From Rubrobacter xylanophilus (GTDB lineage: Bacteria; Actinomycetota; Rubrobacteria; Rubrobacterales; Rubrobacteraceae): a stretch of 64,000 bases of DNA. Of this stretch, positions 8,624 to 16,619 are shown piece by piece. The notes below the pieces were generated by a model. That model saw only the letters and a list, made by a program, of their open reading frames with translations, was not told where the DNA came from and searched no databases. Every line of letters begins with the position of its first letter. Within the stretch, counting starts at the first letter, position 1. The translations under genes and the position numbers were made by a program. Location of the stretch: NCBI RefSeq assembly GCF_007164525.1, contig NZ_AP019791.1:2033501-2097500 (forward strand), read 5' to 3'.

Positions 8624-9405
8624 CAGCGGCCCCTCCAGCGGGGCTCGCGCTTCTCCACGAAGGCGGCAACGCCCTCGTGGAAGTCCTCGCTGCCGTAGGT
8701 CTCGCGCACCAGGTCCGAGCCGTCGGGCAGCCCGGCGAAGGTGATCCTCCGCAACGCCTCCTTGGTGACCCGCAGGGTGATGGGGGCGTGGGACTCCAGC
8801 GACGAGCACAGCTCCTCCACCCTCCCGTCCACCTCCTCCCGCGGGACGACCTCCGTGGCCAGCCCGGCCGCGAGCGCCTCCTCGGCGGAGAACATCCGGG
8901 CGGTGAACAGCAGGGCTTTGGCGCGGGCGGGCCCGATGAGGGCCATCAGCCGGGCGTAGTTCTTCATGGAGAGGCAGTTGCCCAGCGTCCGGGCTATGGG
9001 GATGCCGAACCTGGCCTCCGGGGTGCACACCCTGAGGTCGCACACGGCGCAGATGGAGAGCCCTCCCCCCACCGCGTAGCCGTCGATTACCGCCACGGTG
9101 GGCTTGCGCACCTCCTCCAGCCGCCCGATGACCCGCTCCATACGCCGCTCGTAGGCGATGCCGTCCTCCCCGCTCCGGAACTCCCGGAACTGCCGGATGT
9201 CCGTCCCGGCGACGAAGGCCCGGCCCCCCGCGCCCCTGAGCACGACGACCCGCACCTCCCCGTCGCGGTCCACCTCCTCGCAGCACTCGTAGAGCGCCTC
9301 GTACATCTCCCAGGTCATGGCGTTGCGGGCCTCGGGCCGGTTAAAGGTTATGTAGGCCCTGGCGCCCCGCCGCTCGTAGAGCAGCTGGTCGGTCCCAGTC
9401 CTCAT
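8623..9405 (-). CDS. Enoyl-CoA hydratase/isomerase (crotonase) family protein, atypical active site
   Basis: A 260-residue crotonase-fold protein. The oxyanion-hole motifs are visible (AFVAGTDIRQF near 63-73 and GYAVGGGLSICAVCDL at 109-124). In classical hydratases two glutamates act as acid and base (Glu144 and Glu164 of rat mitochondrial enzyme). Here the aligned positions appear to be Ser117 and Ile137, so ordinary hydration is doubtful; isomerase, lyase, decarboxylase or hydrolase chemistry is possible. It is embedded between two CoA-transferases with 4-nt and 1-nt overlaps, so its substrate is probably the CoA ester those enzymes make. Confidence 0.9.
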   Translation of the reverse strand: MRTGTDQLLYERRGARAYITFNRPEARNAMTWEMYEALYECCEEVDRDGEVRVVVLRGAGGRAFVAGTDIRQFREFRSGEDGIAYERRMERVIGRLEEVRKPTVAVIDGYAVGGGLSICAVCDLRVCTPEARFGIPIARTLGNCLSMKNYARLMALIGPARAKALLFTARMFSAEEALAAGLATEVVPREEVDGRVEELCSSLESHAPITLRVTKEALRRITFAGLPDGSDLVRETYGSEDFHEGVAAFVEKREPRWRGR

Positions 9406-10589
9406 ATGGCCTCCCTCTCCTCTAGCTCGGCTATCTTCTCTTCAGAATACCCGAGCCGGCGCAGCGTCTCCCGGGTGTGCTCCCCGAGCAGCGGGGCCGC
9501 CCGCCGCACCGCCCCCGGCGTCTCGCTGAGCTTGACGGGGATGCCGAGCCCCCGCACCGTCCCCTCCACGGGGTGCTCCATCTCCACCATCATCCCGCGC
9601 GCCAGGGTGTGCTCGTCCTCGAAGACCTGTTTGTAGTCGTAGATGGGGCCCGCCGGGAAACCCGCCTCGAGCAGCACCTCCATCCACTCGTCGGTCGTCC
9701 TCTCCCGCAGGGTGGACTCCAGCTCGGCGGCGAGCTCCTCGCGGTTGGCCATCCGCCGCTCGTTGGTCGCGAACCGCTCGTCCTCCATGAGCTCCTCGCG
9801 GCCTATGGCGGTGCACAGCCGCTTCCAGAGCCGCTGGTTGTTGGCCCCCACGTTGATGTAGCCGTCGCGGGTCCGGAGCGCCTGGTAGGGGGCGGTGAGG
9901 CGGTGGGCCGAGCCGAAGGGCTGCGGGATGCGCCCGGTGGCCCAGAGCTCGGCGGTCTCCCAGATGGAGAGCGCGAGCGCCCCCTCGAAGAGGGAGGTAT
10001 CTATGTACTGCCCGCGCCCCGTCTTCTCGCGGGCCACGTAGGCGGTGAGGATGCCGAAGGCGCAGAAGAGGCCAGCCGAGAGGTCGCCTATGGGGACGCC
10101 GCACTTCACCGGCGGCCGCCCGGGCTCGCCGGTGACGCTCATCACGCCGGACATCCCCTGGGCGATGAGGTCGTAGCCGGCCCGCATGGCGTACGGCCCG
10201 GTCTGCCCGAAGCCGGAGATGCTGGCGTAGATGAGGCGCGGGTTCATCTCCTTGAGGGTCTCGTAGTCTATGCCGAGCTTCCGGGTGACCCCGGGGCGGA
10301 AGTTCTCGACCAGAACGTCGGCCTCCCGCACGAGCCGGTAGAAGATCCCGCGGGCCTCCTCGTCCTTCAGGTTGAGGGTCACGCTCTTCTTGTTGCGGTT
10401 GACGGCGAGAAAGGCGGCGGTATCCTCGCCCTTCATGGTGAACCCCATGGAGCGGCGGGCCTGATCCCCGACCCCCGGCGGCTCGACCTTGGTCACGTCG
10501 GCCCCCATGTCCGCCAGGAGCTGGCAGCAGAACGGACCGGCCATCACCTGCGTGAGATCCAGCACCTTCAGCCTCTCGAGCGGCAGCAA
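9402..10589 (-). CDS. Family III CoA-transferase (CaiB/BaiF type), copy 2
   Basis: A second, diverged CoA-transferase of 395 residues. It has VLDLTQVMAGPFCCQLLADMG at the N-terminus, VNRNKKSVTLNLKD near 63-76, ENFRPGVTRKLGID and the nucleophilic aspartate near 140 in RAGYDLIAQG. It starts 6 nt after the tctA stop and overlaps the crotonase start by 4 nt. Two non-identical transferases in one operon could act on different acids, use different CoA donors, or form a heterodimer. Confidence 0.93.
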   Translation of the reverse strand: MLPLERLKVLDLTQVMAGPFCCQLLADMGADVTKVEPPGVGDQARRSMGFTMKGEDTAAFLAVNRNKKSVTLNLKDEEARGIFYRLVREADVLVENFRPGVTRKLGIDYETLKEMNPRLIYASISGFGQTGPYAMRAGYDLIAQGMSGVMSVTGEPGRPPVKCGVPIGDLSAGLFCAFGILTAYVAREKTGRGQYIDTSLFEGALALSIWETAELWATGRIPQPFGSAHRLTAPYQALRTRDGYINVGANNQRLWKRLCTAIGREELMEDERFATNERRMANREELAAELESTLRERTTDEWMEVLLEAGFPAGPIYDYKQVFEDEHTLARGMMVEMEHPVEGTVRGLGIPVKLSETPGAVRRAAPLLGEHTRETLRRLGYSEEKIAELEEREAI

Positions 10590-10595
10590 GGCTCT

Positions 10596-12125
10596 CTAAC
10601 CTCCTTCCGGATTGCGGCTCTGTCCACTACCGGGCGCGAGGCGCCCGGCGAGCAGCGCTCCCCCCCGGACGAAGAGCGGACCCAGGATCACCGCCGCCGC
10701 CAGCGCGAAGAGCGCGAGCGCTATGGGACGCTGCAGGAAGATCCCGAAGTCCCCCCCGCCCATCGAGGAGGTCTGCATGAGCGCCTTCTCGAGCATGGGG
10801 CCCAGGATGAGCCCCAGGATCACGGGGGCGGCCGGGTAGTCGTAGCGCTTCATGAAGTACCCGATGACCCCGAAGACGAAGGCTATCCACACGCCCCACA
10901 TCCGGTTCTCGACGGCGTACGCCCCCACGAAGCACAGCAGCAAAATGAGCGGGTAGAGCAACCCGTAGCGGAGCCTGAGGATGGAGGCGAAGACCGGAGC
11001 GAGCGGCAGGTTGAGCAGCAGCAGGATGAGGTTGCCGACGTAGAAAGAGGCGATGAGCCCCCACACGAGCTGCGGCTGCTCTTCCAGGAGCAGCGGCCCG
11101 GGCTGTACCCCGAAGAGCAGAAACGCCCCGAGCAGCACGGCGGTGGTCCCGGAGCCGGGGATGCCGAGGGTGAGGGTGGGGACGAAGGCCCCGTTGACGG
11201 CGGCGTTGTTGGCCGCCTCGGGCCCGGCAACCCCCTCTATGGCCCCCTTGCCGAACTCGTCCCTGCGCTTGCTGAAGCGCCGCTCCATCTCGTAGGAGAA
11301 GAAGGAGGCGAGCGTGGCCCCGGCTCCGGGCAGCACCCCCAGAAAGAAGCCGAGGATGCCGCCGCGGGCTATGGCCCCGCGCGAACGCCGCCAGTCCTCC
11401 CTGCTGAGCAGCATGTCCCGGAAGCGGGTGCGGATGGGCTCGCTCCCCCCACGGTGCACGGCGGACATCACCTCGGCCACCGCGAAGAGCCCGATGACGA
11501 CCTCCAGGAACCCGATGCCCCCCAAAAGCTGTACGTTTCCGAAGGTGAACCGCTCCACGCCGGTGGAGGGATCTATGCCGACGGTGGCGAGCGCGAGCCC
11601 GAAGGCGGCCATGGCGAGCCCCTTGGCCCGCGAGGAGCCGGTGAAACCTATGACCCCGGCGAGGCCGAGCACCATGAGCGCGGCCATCTCCGGCGGGCCG
11701 AAGTCCAGAGCGAAGGCGGCGAAGACGGGGGCGAGGGTCATGAGCAGCACGATGCCTATGGTCCCGGCGAGAAAGGAGGCTATCGCGGCTATGGCGAGCG
11801 CCGGCCCGGCCCGCCCCTTGCGGGCGAGTCTGTAGCCCTCGATGGTGGTGACCACGGTCGCCGAATCTCCGGGGGTGGCGATGAGCACGGAGCTTATGGT
11901 GGCCCCGTACTGGGTGCCGTAATAGATCCCGGCGAGCATGATGAGCGCGGTGACGGGCTCCAGGGTGAGCGTGAGCGGCAAAAGCAGCGCCACCCCGGTC
12001 GCCGAACCGAGGCCGGGCAGGAGCCCTATTACGGTGCCGAGCACCACCCCCACGAAGCAGTAGACGAGGTTGACCGGCGAGAGGGCGGTCTGGAAGCCGA
12101 GCAGGATCTGATCCAGAAGCTCCAC
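10596..12125 (-). CDS. tctA: Tripartite tricarboxylate transporter, large membrane subunit
   Basis: TctA (509 aa, about 12 membrane segments) is the transport channel of the TTT system, which takes up carboxylates using a soluble or lipid-anchored binding protein. The conserved N-terminus (GTVIGLLPGLGSATGVALLLP), YYGTQYGATISSVLIATPGD and the second glycine repeat GVLPGAGATLASFFSYEMERR are all present. It lies 3 nt after tctB. Substrates of such systems include citrate, tartrate, terephthalate and other mono- to tricarboxylates; the CoA-transferases downstream suggest an acid that is then activated. Confidence 0.95.
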   Translation of the reverse strand: MELLDQILLGFQTALSPVNLVYCFVGVVLGTVIGLLPGLGSATGVALLLPLTLTLEPVTALIMLAGIYYGTQYGATISSVLIATPGDSATVVTTIEGYRLARKGRAGPALAIAAIASFLAGTIGIVLLMTLAPVFAAFALDFGPPEMAALMVLGLAGVIGFTGSSRAKGLAMAAFGLALATVGIDPSTGVERFTFGNVQLLGGIGFLEVVIGLFAVAEVMSAVHRGGSEPIRTRFRDMLLSREDWRRSRGAIARGGILGFFLGVLPGAGATLASFFSYEMERRFSKRRDEFGKGAIEGVAGPEAANNAAVNGAFVPTLTLGIPGSGTTAVLLGAFLLFGVQPGPLLLEEQPQLVWGLIASFYVGNLILLLLNLPLAPVFASILRLRYGLLYPLILLLCFVGAYAVENRMWGVWIAFVFGVIGYFMKRYDYPAAPVILGLILGPMLEKALMQTSSMGGGDFGIFLQRPIALALFALAAAVILGPLFVRGGALLAGRLAPGSGQSRNPEGG

Positions 12126-12128
12126 GGC

Positions 12129-12602
12129 CTACCCCCCGGCCGCGAACACGCCGCCCGGCAGCGGGATCTGCAGGAAGAGCACGAAGACGGCCCAGGCGGC
12201 CGCGGCACCCCCCGCCCCGAGCACCGCCGCAACCGCCCAGCCCTCCCCCTCCACGAACCTGACGAGCGCGAAGATGAGCAGCCCGAAGGCCGGAAGAAAA
12301 CCCACTACGGGAGTGAGCAGGACGGCGAGCAGGGTGAGGGCGAAGACCGCCGCGACGCTCCGCCCCCCGGCGCTCTCCCCAGCCTCACCGCTCCCCCGCC
12401 CGCCCCACAGCGCCTGCGCACACACCAGCGCCCCGAAGACCGCGAGCAGCAGCCCCACCACGAAGGGCATGAAGCCCGGCCCGAGCCGTCCCTCCCCGGT
12501 CACCACCTGGTAGCCGGTGGCCCCGGCGGCGAGCGCCGCCCCAAGCCCGGCGAGCAGCGCCCCGCCCACAAGGTCGGGAGCCGCCCGCCGCAGACCCCTC
12601 AC
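12129..12602 (-). CDS. tctB: Tripartite tricarboxylate transporter, small membrane subunit
   Basis: A 157-residue protein with four hydrophobic segments (about 10-28, 42-62, 82-118 as a split pair, 125-148) and the TctB-typical loop GRLGPGFMPFVVG between the first two. It overlaps the tctC stop by 4 nt and precedes tctA by 3 nt, the standard tctCBA order. TctB is poorly conserved, so the call rests on position, topology and the GPGFMP loop. Confidence 0.88.
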   Translation of the reverse strand: MRGLRRAAPDLVGGALLAGLGAALAAGATGYQVVTGEGRLGPGFMPFVVGLLLAVFGALVCAQALWGGRGSGEAGESAGGRSVAAVFALTLLAVLLTPVVGFLPAFGLLIFALVRFVEGEGWAVAAVLGAGGAAAAWAVFVLFLQIPLPGGVFAAGG

Positions 12603-13594
12603 GAGGAGCTTCCCCCGAGCACCTTCTCGAGCGTCCGCTCGTAGTCCCGCAGGTAGCTCTCGAACTCCTCCCCCGTCCGGACCACCGAGATGAGGTAGTT
12701 GTCCCGGATGTACTTCTCGTAGCTCTGGCGCTCCGTCCAGTCCACGAAGGCCCGCTCCCAGTACCGCCGCTGCTCCGGCGTGATCCCGCCGGCCGCGAAG
12801 GCCCCCCGGTACTGGGTGAAGGAGACGTCCACACCCTCCTCCTTCGCCGTCGGAATCTCGGCGAGCATCCCCCGCTCGTAGCGCTCGTCGGCGAAGACGG
12901 CCAGCGCCCGCATCTCGCCCGCCTCGAGCTGCCCGATGACCTCGCTGGGGTTGAGCGAGGCGATCTCTATGTCCCCGCCCAGCAGCGCGGCCACGATCTC
13001 TCCCCCCGACTCGAAGACCACCCGCTCGAACTTTACCCCCGTCTGCTCCTCCATGAGCGAGGTGACTATGGTGTCGAGGCCAGTGGCCCCGGCCACCCCC
13101 ACGGTGACCCGCCCCTCCCGCGCCGCGTCGATGACGTCCCGCAGCGAACGGTGGTCCGAACCCCGCCGGACGATGAGCAGCGTGGCGTCCTCGGCGATCT
13201 GTATGACAGGGGTGAAGTCCGTCCAGCGAAACGGCGTCTCGGTGGTGATGGGCAGCGCCACCCCCGCCGTCTCGGAGGCGAGCAGAAAGTGCGGATCCCC
13301 CCGCTGCTCCAGCAGATACGAATACCCCACCGCCCCCGAACCCCCAGCCCGGTTCTCCACGCTGACGTTGACCCCCTCGCGGACCTCCTCGAGCCCCGCG
13401 GCCATCGCCCTGCCCAGGATGTCGCTCCCGCCCCCGGGCTCGAACGGCACGATCATGACCACGTTGCGCTCAGGCTCCCAGCCCGATCCTCCACCCCCGC
13501 CGGCGCCGCCACCACAGCCGCCCACCACGAACGCCCCGACCAGCGCCCCGCCACTAGCCGCCAGAAACTCCCGCCGCGTCATGCCCCCACCCAT
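12599..13594 (-). CDS. tctC: Tripartite tricarboxylate transporter, substrate-binding lipoprotein
   Basis: A 331-residue Bug/TctC-family binding protein. The N-terminus combines a Tat-like motif (MTRREFLAASGG) with a lipobox ending at Cys27 (VVGGC), so it is probably an exported lipoprotein. The mature part begins with IVPFEPGGGSDILGRAMA, the carboxylate-binding pinwheel loop of the family, and has VGVAGATGLDT and QYRGAFAAGGI further on. The AAAGGAGGCTCC RBS before ATG 13594 fixes the start. It is the first gene of a seven-gene leftward run ending at the CoA-transferase at 6936. Confidence 0.93.
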   Translation of the reverse strand: MGGGMTRREFLAASGGALVGAFVVGGCGGGAGGGGGSGWEPERNVVMIVPFEPGGGSDILGRAMAAGLEEVREGVNVSVENRAGGSGAVGYSYLLEQRGDPHFLLASETAGVALPITTETPFRWTDFTPVIQIAEDATLLIVRRGSDHRSLRDVIDAAREGRVTVGVAGATGLDTIVTSLMEEQTGVKFERVVFESGGEIVAALLGGDIEIASLNPSEVIGQLEAGEMRALAVFADERYERGMLAEIPTAKEEGVDVSFTQYRGAFAAGGITPEQRRYWERAFVDWTERQSYEKYIRDNYLISVVRTGEEFESYLRDYERTLEKVLGGSSS

Positions 13595-13617
13595 GGAGCC
13601 TCCTTTCGCCTTCCCCG

Positions 13618-13642
13618 GTATACTGTTGCGTATACGGTATAC
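13618..13642. promoter_or_regulatory. Cluster of three GTATAC palindromes, likely GntR operator
   Basis: GTATAC occurs at 13618-13623, 13630-13635 and 13637-13642 in the divergent region between tctC and a GntR gene. FCD-type GntR proteins commonly bind short palindromes such as TTGTATACAA, so this is a good operator for control of the tct operon and autoregulation. Confidence 0.55.
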
Positions 13643-13710
13643 ACACTACAGGATTCATGAGAAGCTGGCAACATATCTCTTTGGCGGCGGGACCTTTGGA
13701 GGTGAGGAGG

Positions 13711-14376
13711 ATGGAGGAGTTACGGCGTCCGGAGCCGCTCTACCGGCAGGTATACGAGGTGCTGCGGCGGCGGATACTGGCGGGGGAGTATGGGGCGGGC
13801 GAAGTATTGCAGGAGAGTCGGGCGGCCGAGGAGTTGCGGGTGAGCCGGACCCCGGTACGGGAGGCGCTGCGGCAGCTGGAGCGGGAGGGGCTTCTGGTGG
13901 CCCGGGGGAACGAGCGGGTGGTGGCGGATCCCTCGAAGGAGGAGTTCGTGGACCTGTACACGTGCCGGGCGGCGCTGGAGGGACTGGTGGCTGAGCGAGC
14001 GGCGCGGCTGGCGGGGGAGGAGGAGCTGAGGCAGATGGAGGAGGCGCTGGAGGAGGCGCGGCGGGCGGTTGCGGCGGGGGATCACGCGGGGGTGCTCTCC
14101 GCCAACACCCGCTTCCACGATCTGATGGTCCGGAGCGCGCGGATGCCGCCGCTGGAGCGTCTCATGGACACGCTGCGGGGTCAGATCCTGATCGCCCGGC
14201 GACACATCCTCTCCGACGAGAGGATAGAGGCGGAGATCTGCGAGGAGCACGCCGCCATACTGGAGGCCATCCGGCAGAGGGACGTACGGGCCGCCCGGGA
14301 GAGGATGCGGCGGCACATGGAGAACGACATCCAGCGCGGGGTCGCCAACTTCGGCGTCGCGCCGGAGGAGGGATAA
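13711..14376 (+). CDS. GntR family transcriptional regulator (FadR/FCD subfamily)
   Basis: The product of 221 residues has an N-terminal winged helix (LYRQVYEVLRRRILAGEYGAG, then SRTPVREALRQLEREGLL) and a C-terminal all-helical FCD ligand domain with the metal-binding histidine pattern (TRFHDLMV and EEHAAILEAI). The ATG at 13711 is chosen because GGAGGTGAGGAGG lies just before it; an in-frame start at 13657 would add 18 residues. It is divergent from tctC with the GTATAC cluster between them, so it is probably the local repressor and responds to the transported acid or its CoA ester. Confidence 0.9.
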   Translation: MEELRRPEPLYRQVYEVLRRRILAGEYGAGEVLQESRAAEELRVSRTPVREALRQLEREGLLVARGNERVVADPSKEEFVDLYTCRAALEGLVAERAARLAGEEELRQMEEALEEARRAVAAGDHAGVLSANTRFHDLMVRSARMPPLERLMDTLRGQILIARRHILSDERIEAEICEEHAAILEAIRQRDVRAARERMRRHMENDIQRGVANFGVAPEEG

Positions 14377-14381
14377 AAGAG

Positions 14382-14999
14382 ATGCTCAAAGTCTGGGGAC
14401 GCAACAACTCCATCAACGTGCAGAAGGTGCTCTGGTGCTGCCGGGAGCTCGGGATCGAGTACGAGCGGGTGGACGCCGGGGGTGCCCACGGCTTCCCGGA
14501 GGGCTACGAGCGGATAAACCCCAACCGCCTGGTCCCCGCCATAGAGGAGGACGGCTTCGTCCTCTGGGAGTCCAACGCCATCGTCCGCTATCTCGCCGCC
14601 CGGTACGGCGCGGGCACCCTCTGGCCCGAGGATCCGCGCGCCCGCGCCAGCGCCGACCGCTGGATGGACTGGCAGGCGACCGTCCTCTGGACCCACCTGC
14701 GCCCGGTGTTCTGGGGGCTCGTCAGGACCCCGCCGGAGGAGCGGGACGCGGCGGCCATAGAGGAGGCCCGGAAAAAGACCGCCGGGGCCTGGGCCATCCT
14801 GGAGCGGCACCTGGAGGGTCGCCGCTACGTGGAGGGCGAGGCCCTCACCGTCGCGGACATACCGCTCGGGGTCTCGGCCCGCCGGTGGTTCGGGCTGGAC
14901 ATCGAACGACCGCCGATGCCCAACCTCGAAGCCTGGTACGGGAGGCTGCTGGAGAGGGAGGCGTTCCGCGATTGCGTGGCCGGGATACCGCTCACCTGA
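14382..14999 (+). CDS. Glutathione S-transferase family protein
   Basis: A 205-residue GST-fold protein. The thioredoxin-like N-terminal domain carries WGRNNSINVQKVLWCCRELG (active-site serine/asparagine region), NPNRLVPAIEEDGFVLWESNAI (cis-proline and glutathione-binding Glu-Ser) and YLAARYG. The helical C-terminal domain ends with LTVADIPLGVSARR. It starts 5 nt after the GntR stop, so it is likely cotranscribed. Many actinobacteria lack glutathione, so the true thiol cofactor is open. Confidence 0.88.
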   Translation: MLKVWGRNNSINVQKVLWCCRELGIEYERVDAGGAHGFPEGYERINPNRLVPAIEEDGFVLWESNAIVRYLAARYGAGTLWPEDPRARASADRWMDWQATVLWTHLRPVFWGLVRTPPEERDAAAIEEARKKTAGAWAILERHLEGRRYVEGEALTVADIPLGVSARRWFGLDIERPPMPNLEAWYGRLLEREAFRDCVAGIPLT

Positions 15000-15002
15000 G
15001 GC

Positions 15003-16418
15003 TCAGGGTGCCACCGGAGGACGGTGTCGCCCGCAGCCCGTGGCCTCCTCGAAGGCGTGGGTCAGCTGCAGCACCCCGAAGTCGTCGCGGGGGCGGCCCA
15101 CGATCTGAAGCCCAACCGGAAGCCCCTCCCCCGTGAAGCCGCAGGGGACCGAAGCTGCGGGCAGCGCCGTCACCGTGATGTAGTAGCAGGAGCGCATCCA
15201 GTCGATGTACGTCTCCATCCGCTCGCCCTCTATCTCGGTGACGTAGGGCGTCTCCACGGGGAAAGGAGCCACCTGAGTGGTGGGGAGCACCAGGAACTCG
15301 TAGCGCTCCATGAACTCCAGCATCCGGTGGTACAGCTCCGTACGCAGCCGCTCGGCCGCTCCGAGCCGCGGCCCGGAGAGCCTCCGGCCCTCCTCTATGT
15401 TCCAGACCACGGTGTCCTTCATCCTCTCCCGGTGTCCTTCCAGCAGCTCCCCGTAGGCCAGCTCGAAGTGCCAGGCCCTGAAGACCTTGAAGACCTCATC
15501 GGCGCCGGAGAGGTCGGGAGCGGCCTCCTCCACCTCGCAGCCAAGCCCCTCCAGGACGGGCAGGCTCCCTCGGAAGACCTCCGCCACCCGCCGCTCCACC
15601 GGCAACCCTCCGAGATCCACGCTCCACGCCACCCGCACCCCGGAGAAGTCCCGTTCCAGCGGGGCGGCGAAGCGCTTCGGGGACTCGGAGATGGAGAGGG
15701 GCGAACGAGGGTCGGGCCCGGCTATCGCGGAGAGCATCAGCGCGACGTCGCGCGCCGTGCGGGCCATCGGGCCGTCCACCGAGAGCGGGGACCAGGAGGT
15801 CTGGGAGGGCCAGGAGGGCACCCTCCCCGGTGAGGGCCGCAGCCCCACCACGTTGCAGAAGGCCGCCGGGTTGCGCAGGCTCCCGCCCATGTCCGAGCCG
15901 TCGGCCAAGGGGACCATCCCGCAGGCCAGGGCCACCGCCGCCCCGCCGCTGGAGCCGCCGCAGGTTCTGGAGGTGTCGTAGGGGTTGAGGGTGGCGCCGA
16001 AGACCTCGTTGAAGGTCTGCGAACCGGCGCCGAACTCCGGGGTGTTGGTCTTGCCCAGGGAGATGGCCCCGGCCCTCTTCAGGCGCTCCACGATGAGGGC
16101 GTCGGCATCGGGGACGAAGTCTCTGAAGATGGGGGAGCCGAAGGTCGTGCGCACGCCCTTTGTCCAGAAGAGATCCTTGTGGGCCGCCGGAAGACCGTGC
16201 AGCGGCCCGACCGGCTCGCCACGTGCCAGGCGCTCATCGGCGGCGCGGGCCTCCTCCAGCGCCCGTTCGGGGAGGAGGGTCACGATGGCGTTCACCTCCG
16301 GGTTCGTGCGCTCGATCTGCGAGAGGTGCGCCTCCACCACCTCCACGGCAGAGAGCTCCCTCTCCCGGAGGAGCCGGGCCAGCTCGACCGCCGGAAGAAA
16401 ACAGAGCTCACCCTCCAT
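15003..16418 (-). CDS. Amidase (amidase signature family)
   Basis: A 471-residue hydrolase with the Ser-cisSer-Lys triad: Lys81 (LPAAHKDLFWTKGVRTTFGS), the cis-serine in CGGSSGGAAVALA at about 156, and nucleophile Ser180 in DGSDMGGSLRNPA. It hydrolyses a carboxamide to acid and ammonia; substrate unknown. ATG 16418 is preferred; a TTG two codons upstream is in frame. It is read away from an AtoE-type transporter with a shared promoter region and operator-like palindrome, so the two may handle the same carboxylate. Confidence 0.92.
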   Translation of the reverse strand: MEGELCFLPAVELARLLRERELSAVEVVEAHLSQIERTNPEVNAIVTLLPERALEEARAADERLARGEPVGPLHGLPAAHKDLFWTKGVRTTFGSPIFRDFVPDADALIVERLKRAGAISLGKTNTPEFGAGSQTFNEVFGATLNPYDTSRTCGGSSGGAAVALACGMVPLADGSDMGGSLRNPAAFCNVVGLRPSPGRVPSWPSQTSWSPLSVDGPMARTARDVALMLSAIAGPDPRSPLSISESPKRFAAPLERDFSGVRVAWSVDLGGLPVERRVAEVFRGSLPVLEGLGCEVEEAAPDLSGADEVFKVFRAWHFELAYGELLEGHRERMKDTVVWNIEEGRRLSGPRLGAAERLRTELYHRMLEFMERYEFLVLPTTQVAPFPVETPYVTEIEGERMETYIDWMRSCYYITVTALPAASVPCGFTGEGLPVGLQIVGRPRDDFGVLQLTHAFEEATGCGRHRPPVAP

Positions 16419-16527
16419 CGCCAACCCCCCACAACCTCATCACGTGCATCACGTCCTCTCCTTCTCCAGGGCCGCAGTCCCCAAGAACGGAGACCTTACT
16501 ACCACTCCACGTCCGATGCTGCTATAT

Positions 16528-16537
16528 TTGTCGACAA
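16528..16537. promoter_or_regulatory. Perfect palindrome TTGTCGACAA in the divergent amidase/atoE promoter region
   Basis: TTGTCGACAA sits in an AT-rich patch between two divergent genes. It lies directly after a TATATT -10-like box (16523-16528) for the rightward gene and beside TATAGC for the leftward gene. It matches the GntR-type consensus TTGTNNACAA found at other catabolic promoters in this window. The remaining intergenic sequence (16419-16619) shows no gene. Confidence 0.55.
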
Positions 16538-16619
16538 TTTTCAGGAAGGGAGGAGACCGGCAGCGCGGGGGCAGAGCGGGACGCCCTCCGGCAGCCGGCC
16601 GACACGGAGGAGACGTGGG

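Noticed and set aside
9477-12644. Very long plus-strand open frame (over 1000 codons) opposite tctA, CoA-transferase and crotonase
   Set aside because: The translation is His/Pro/Gly/Glu-rich with no domain. It is the antisense shadow of strongly recognisable minus-strand genes in GC-rich DNA, where stops are rare.
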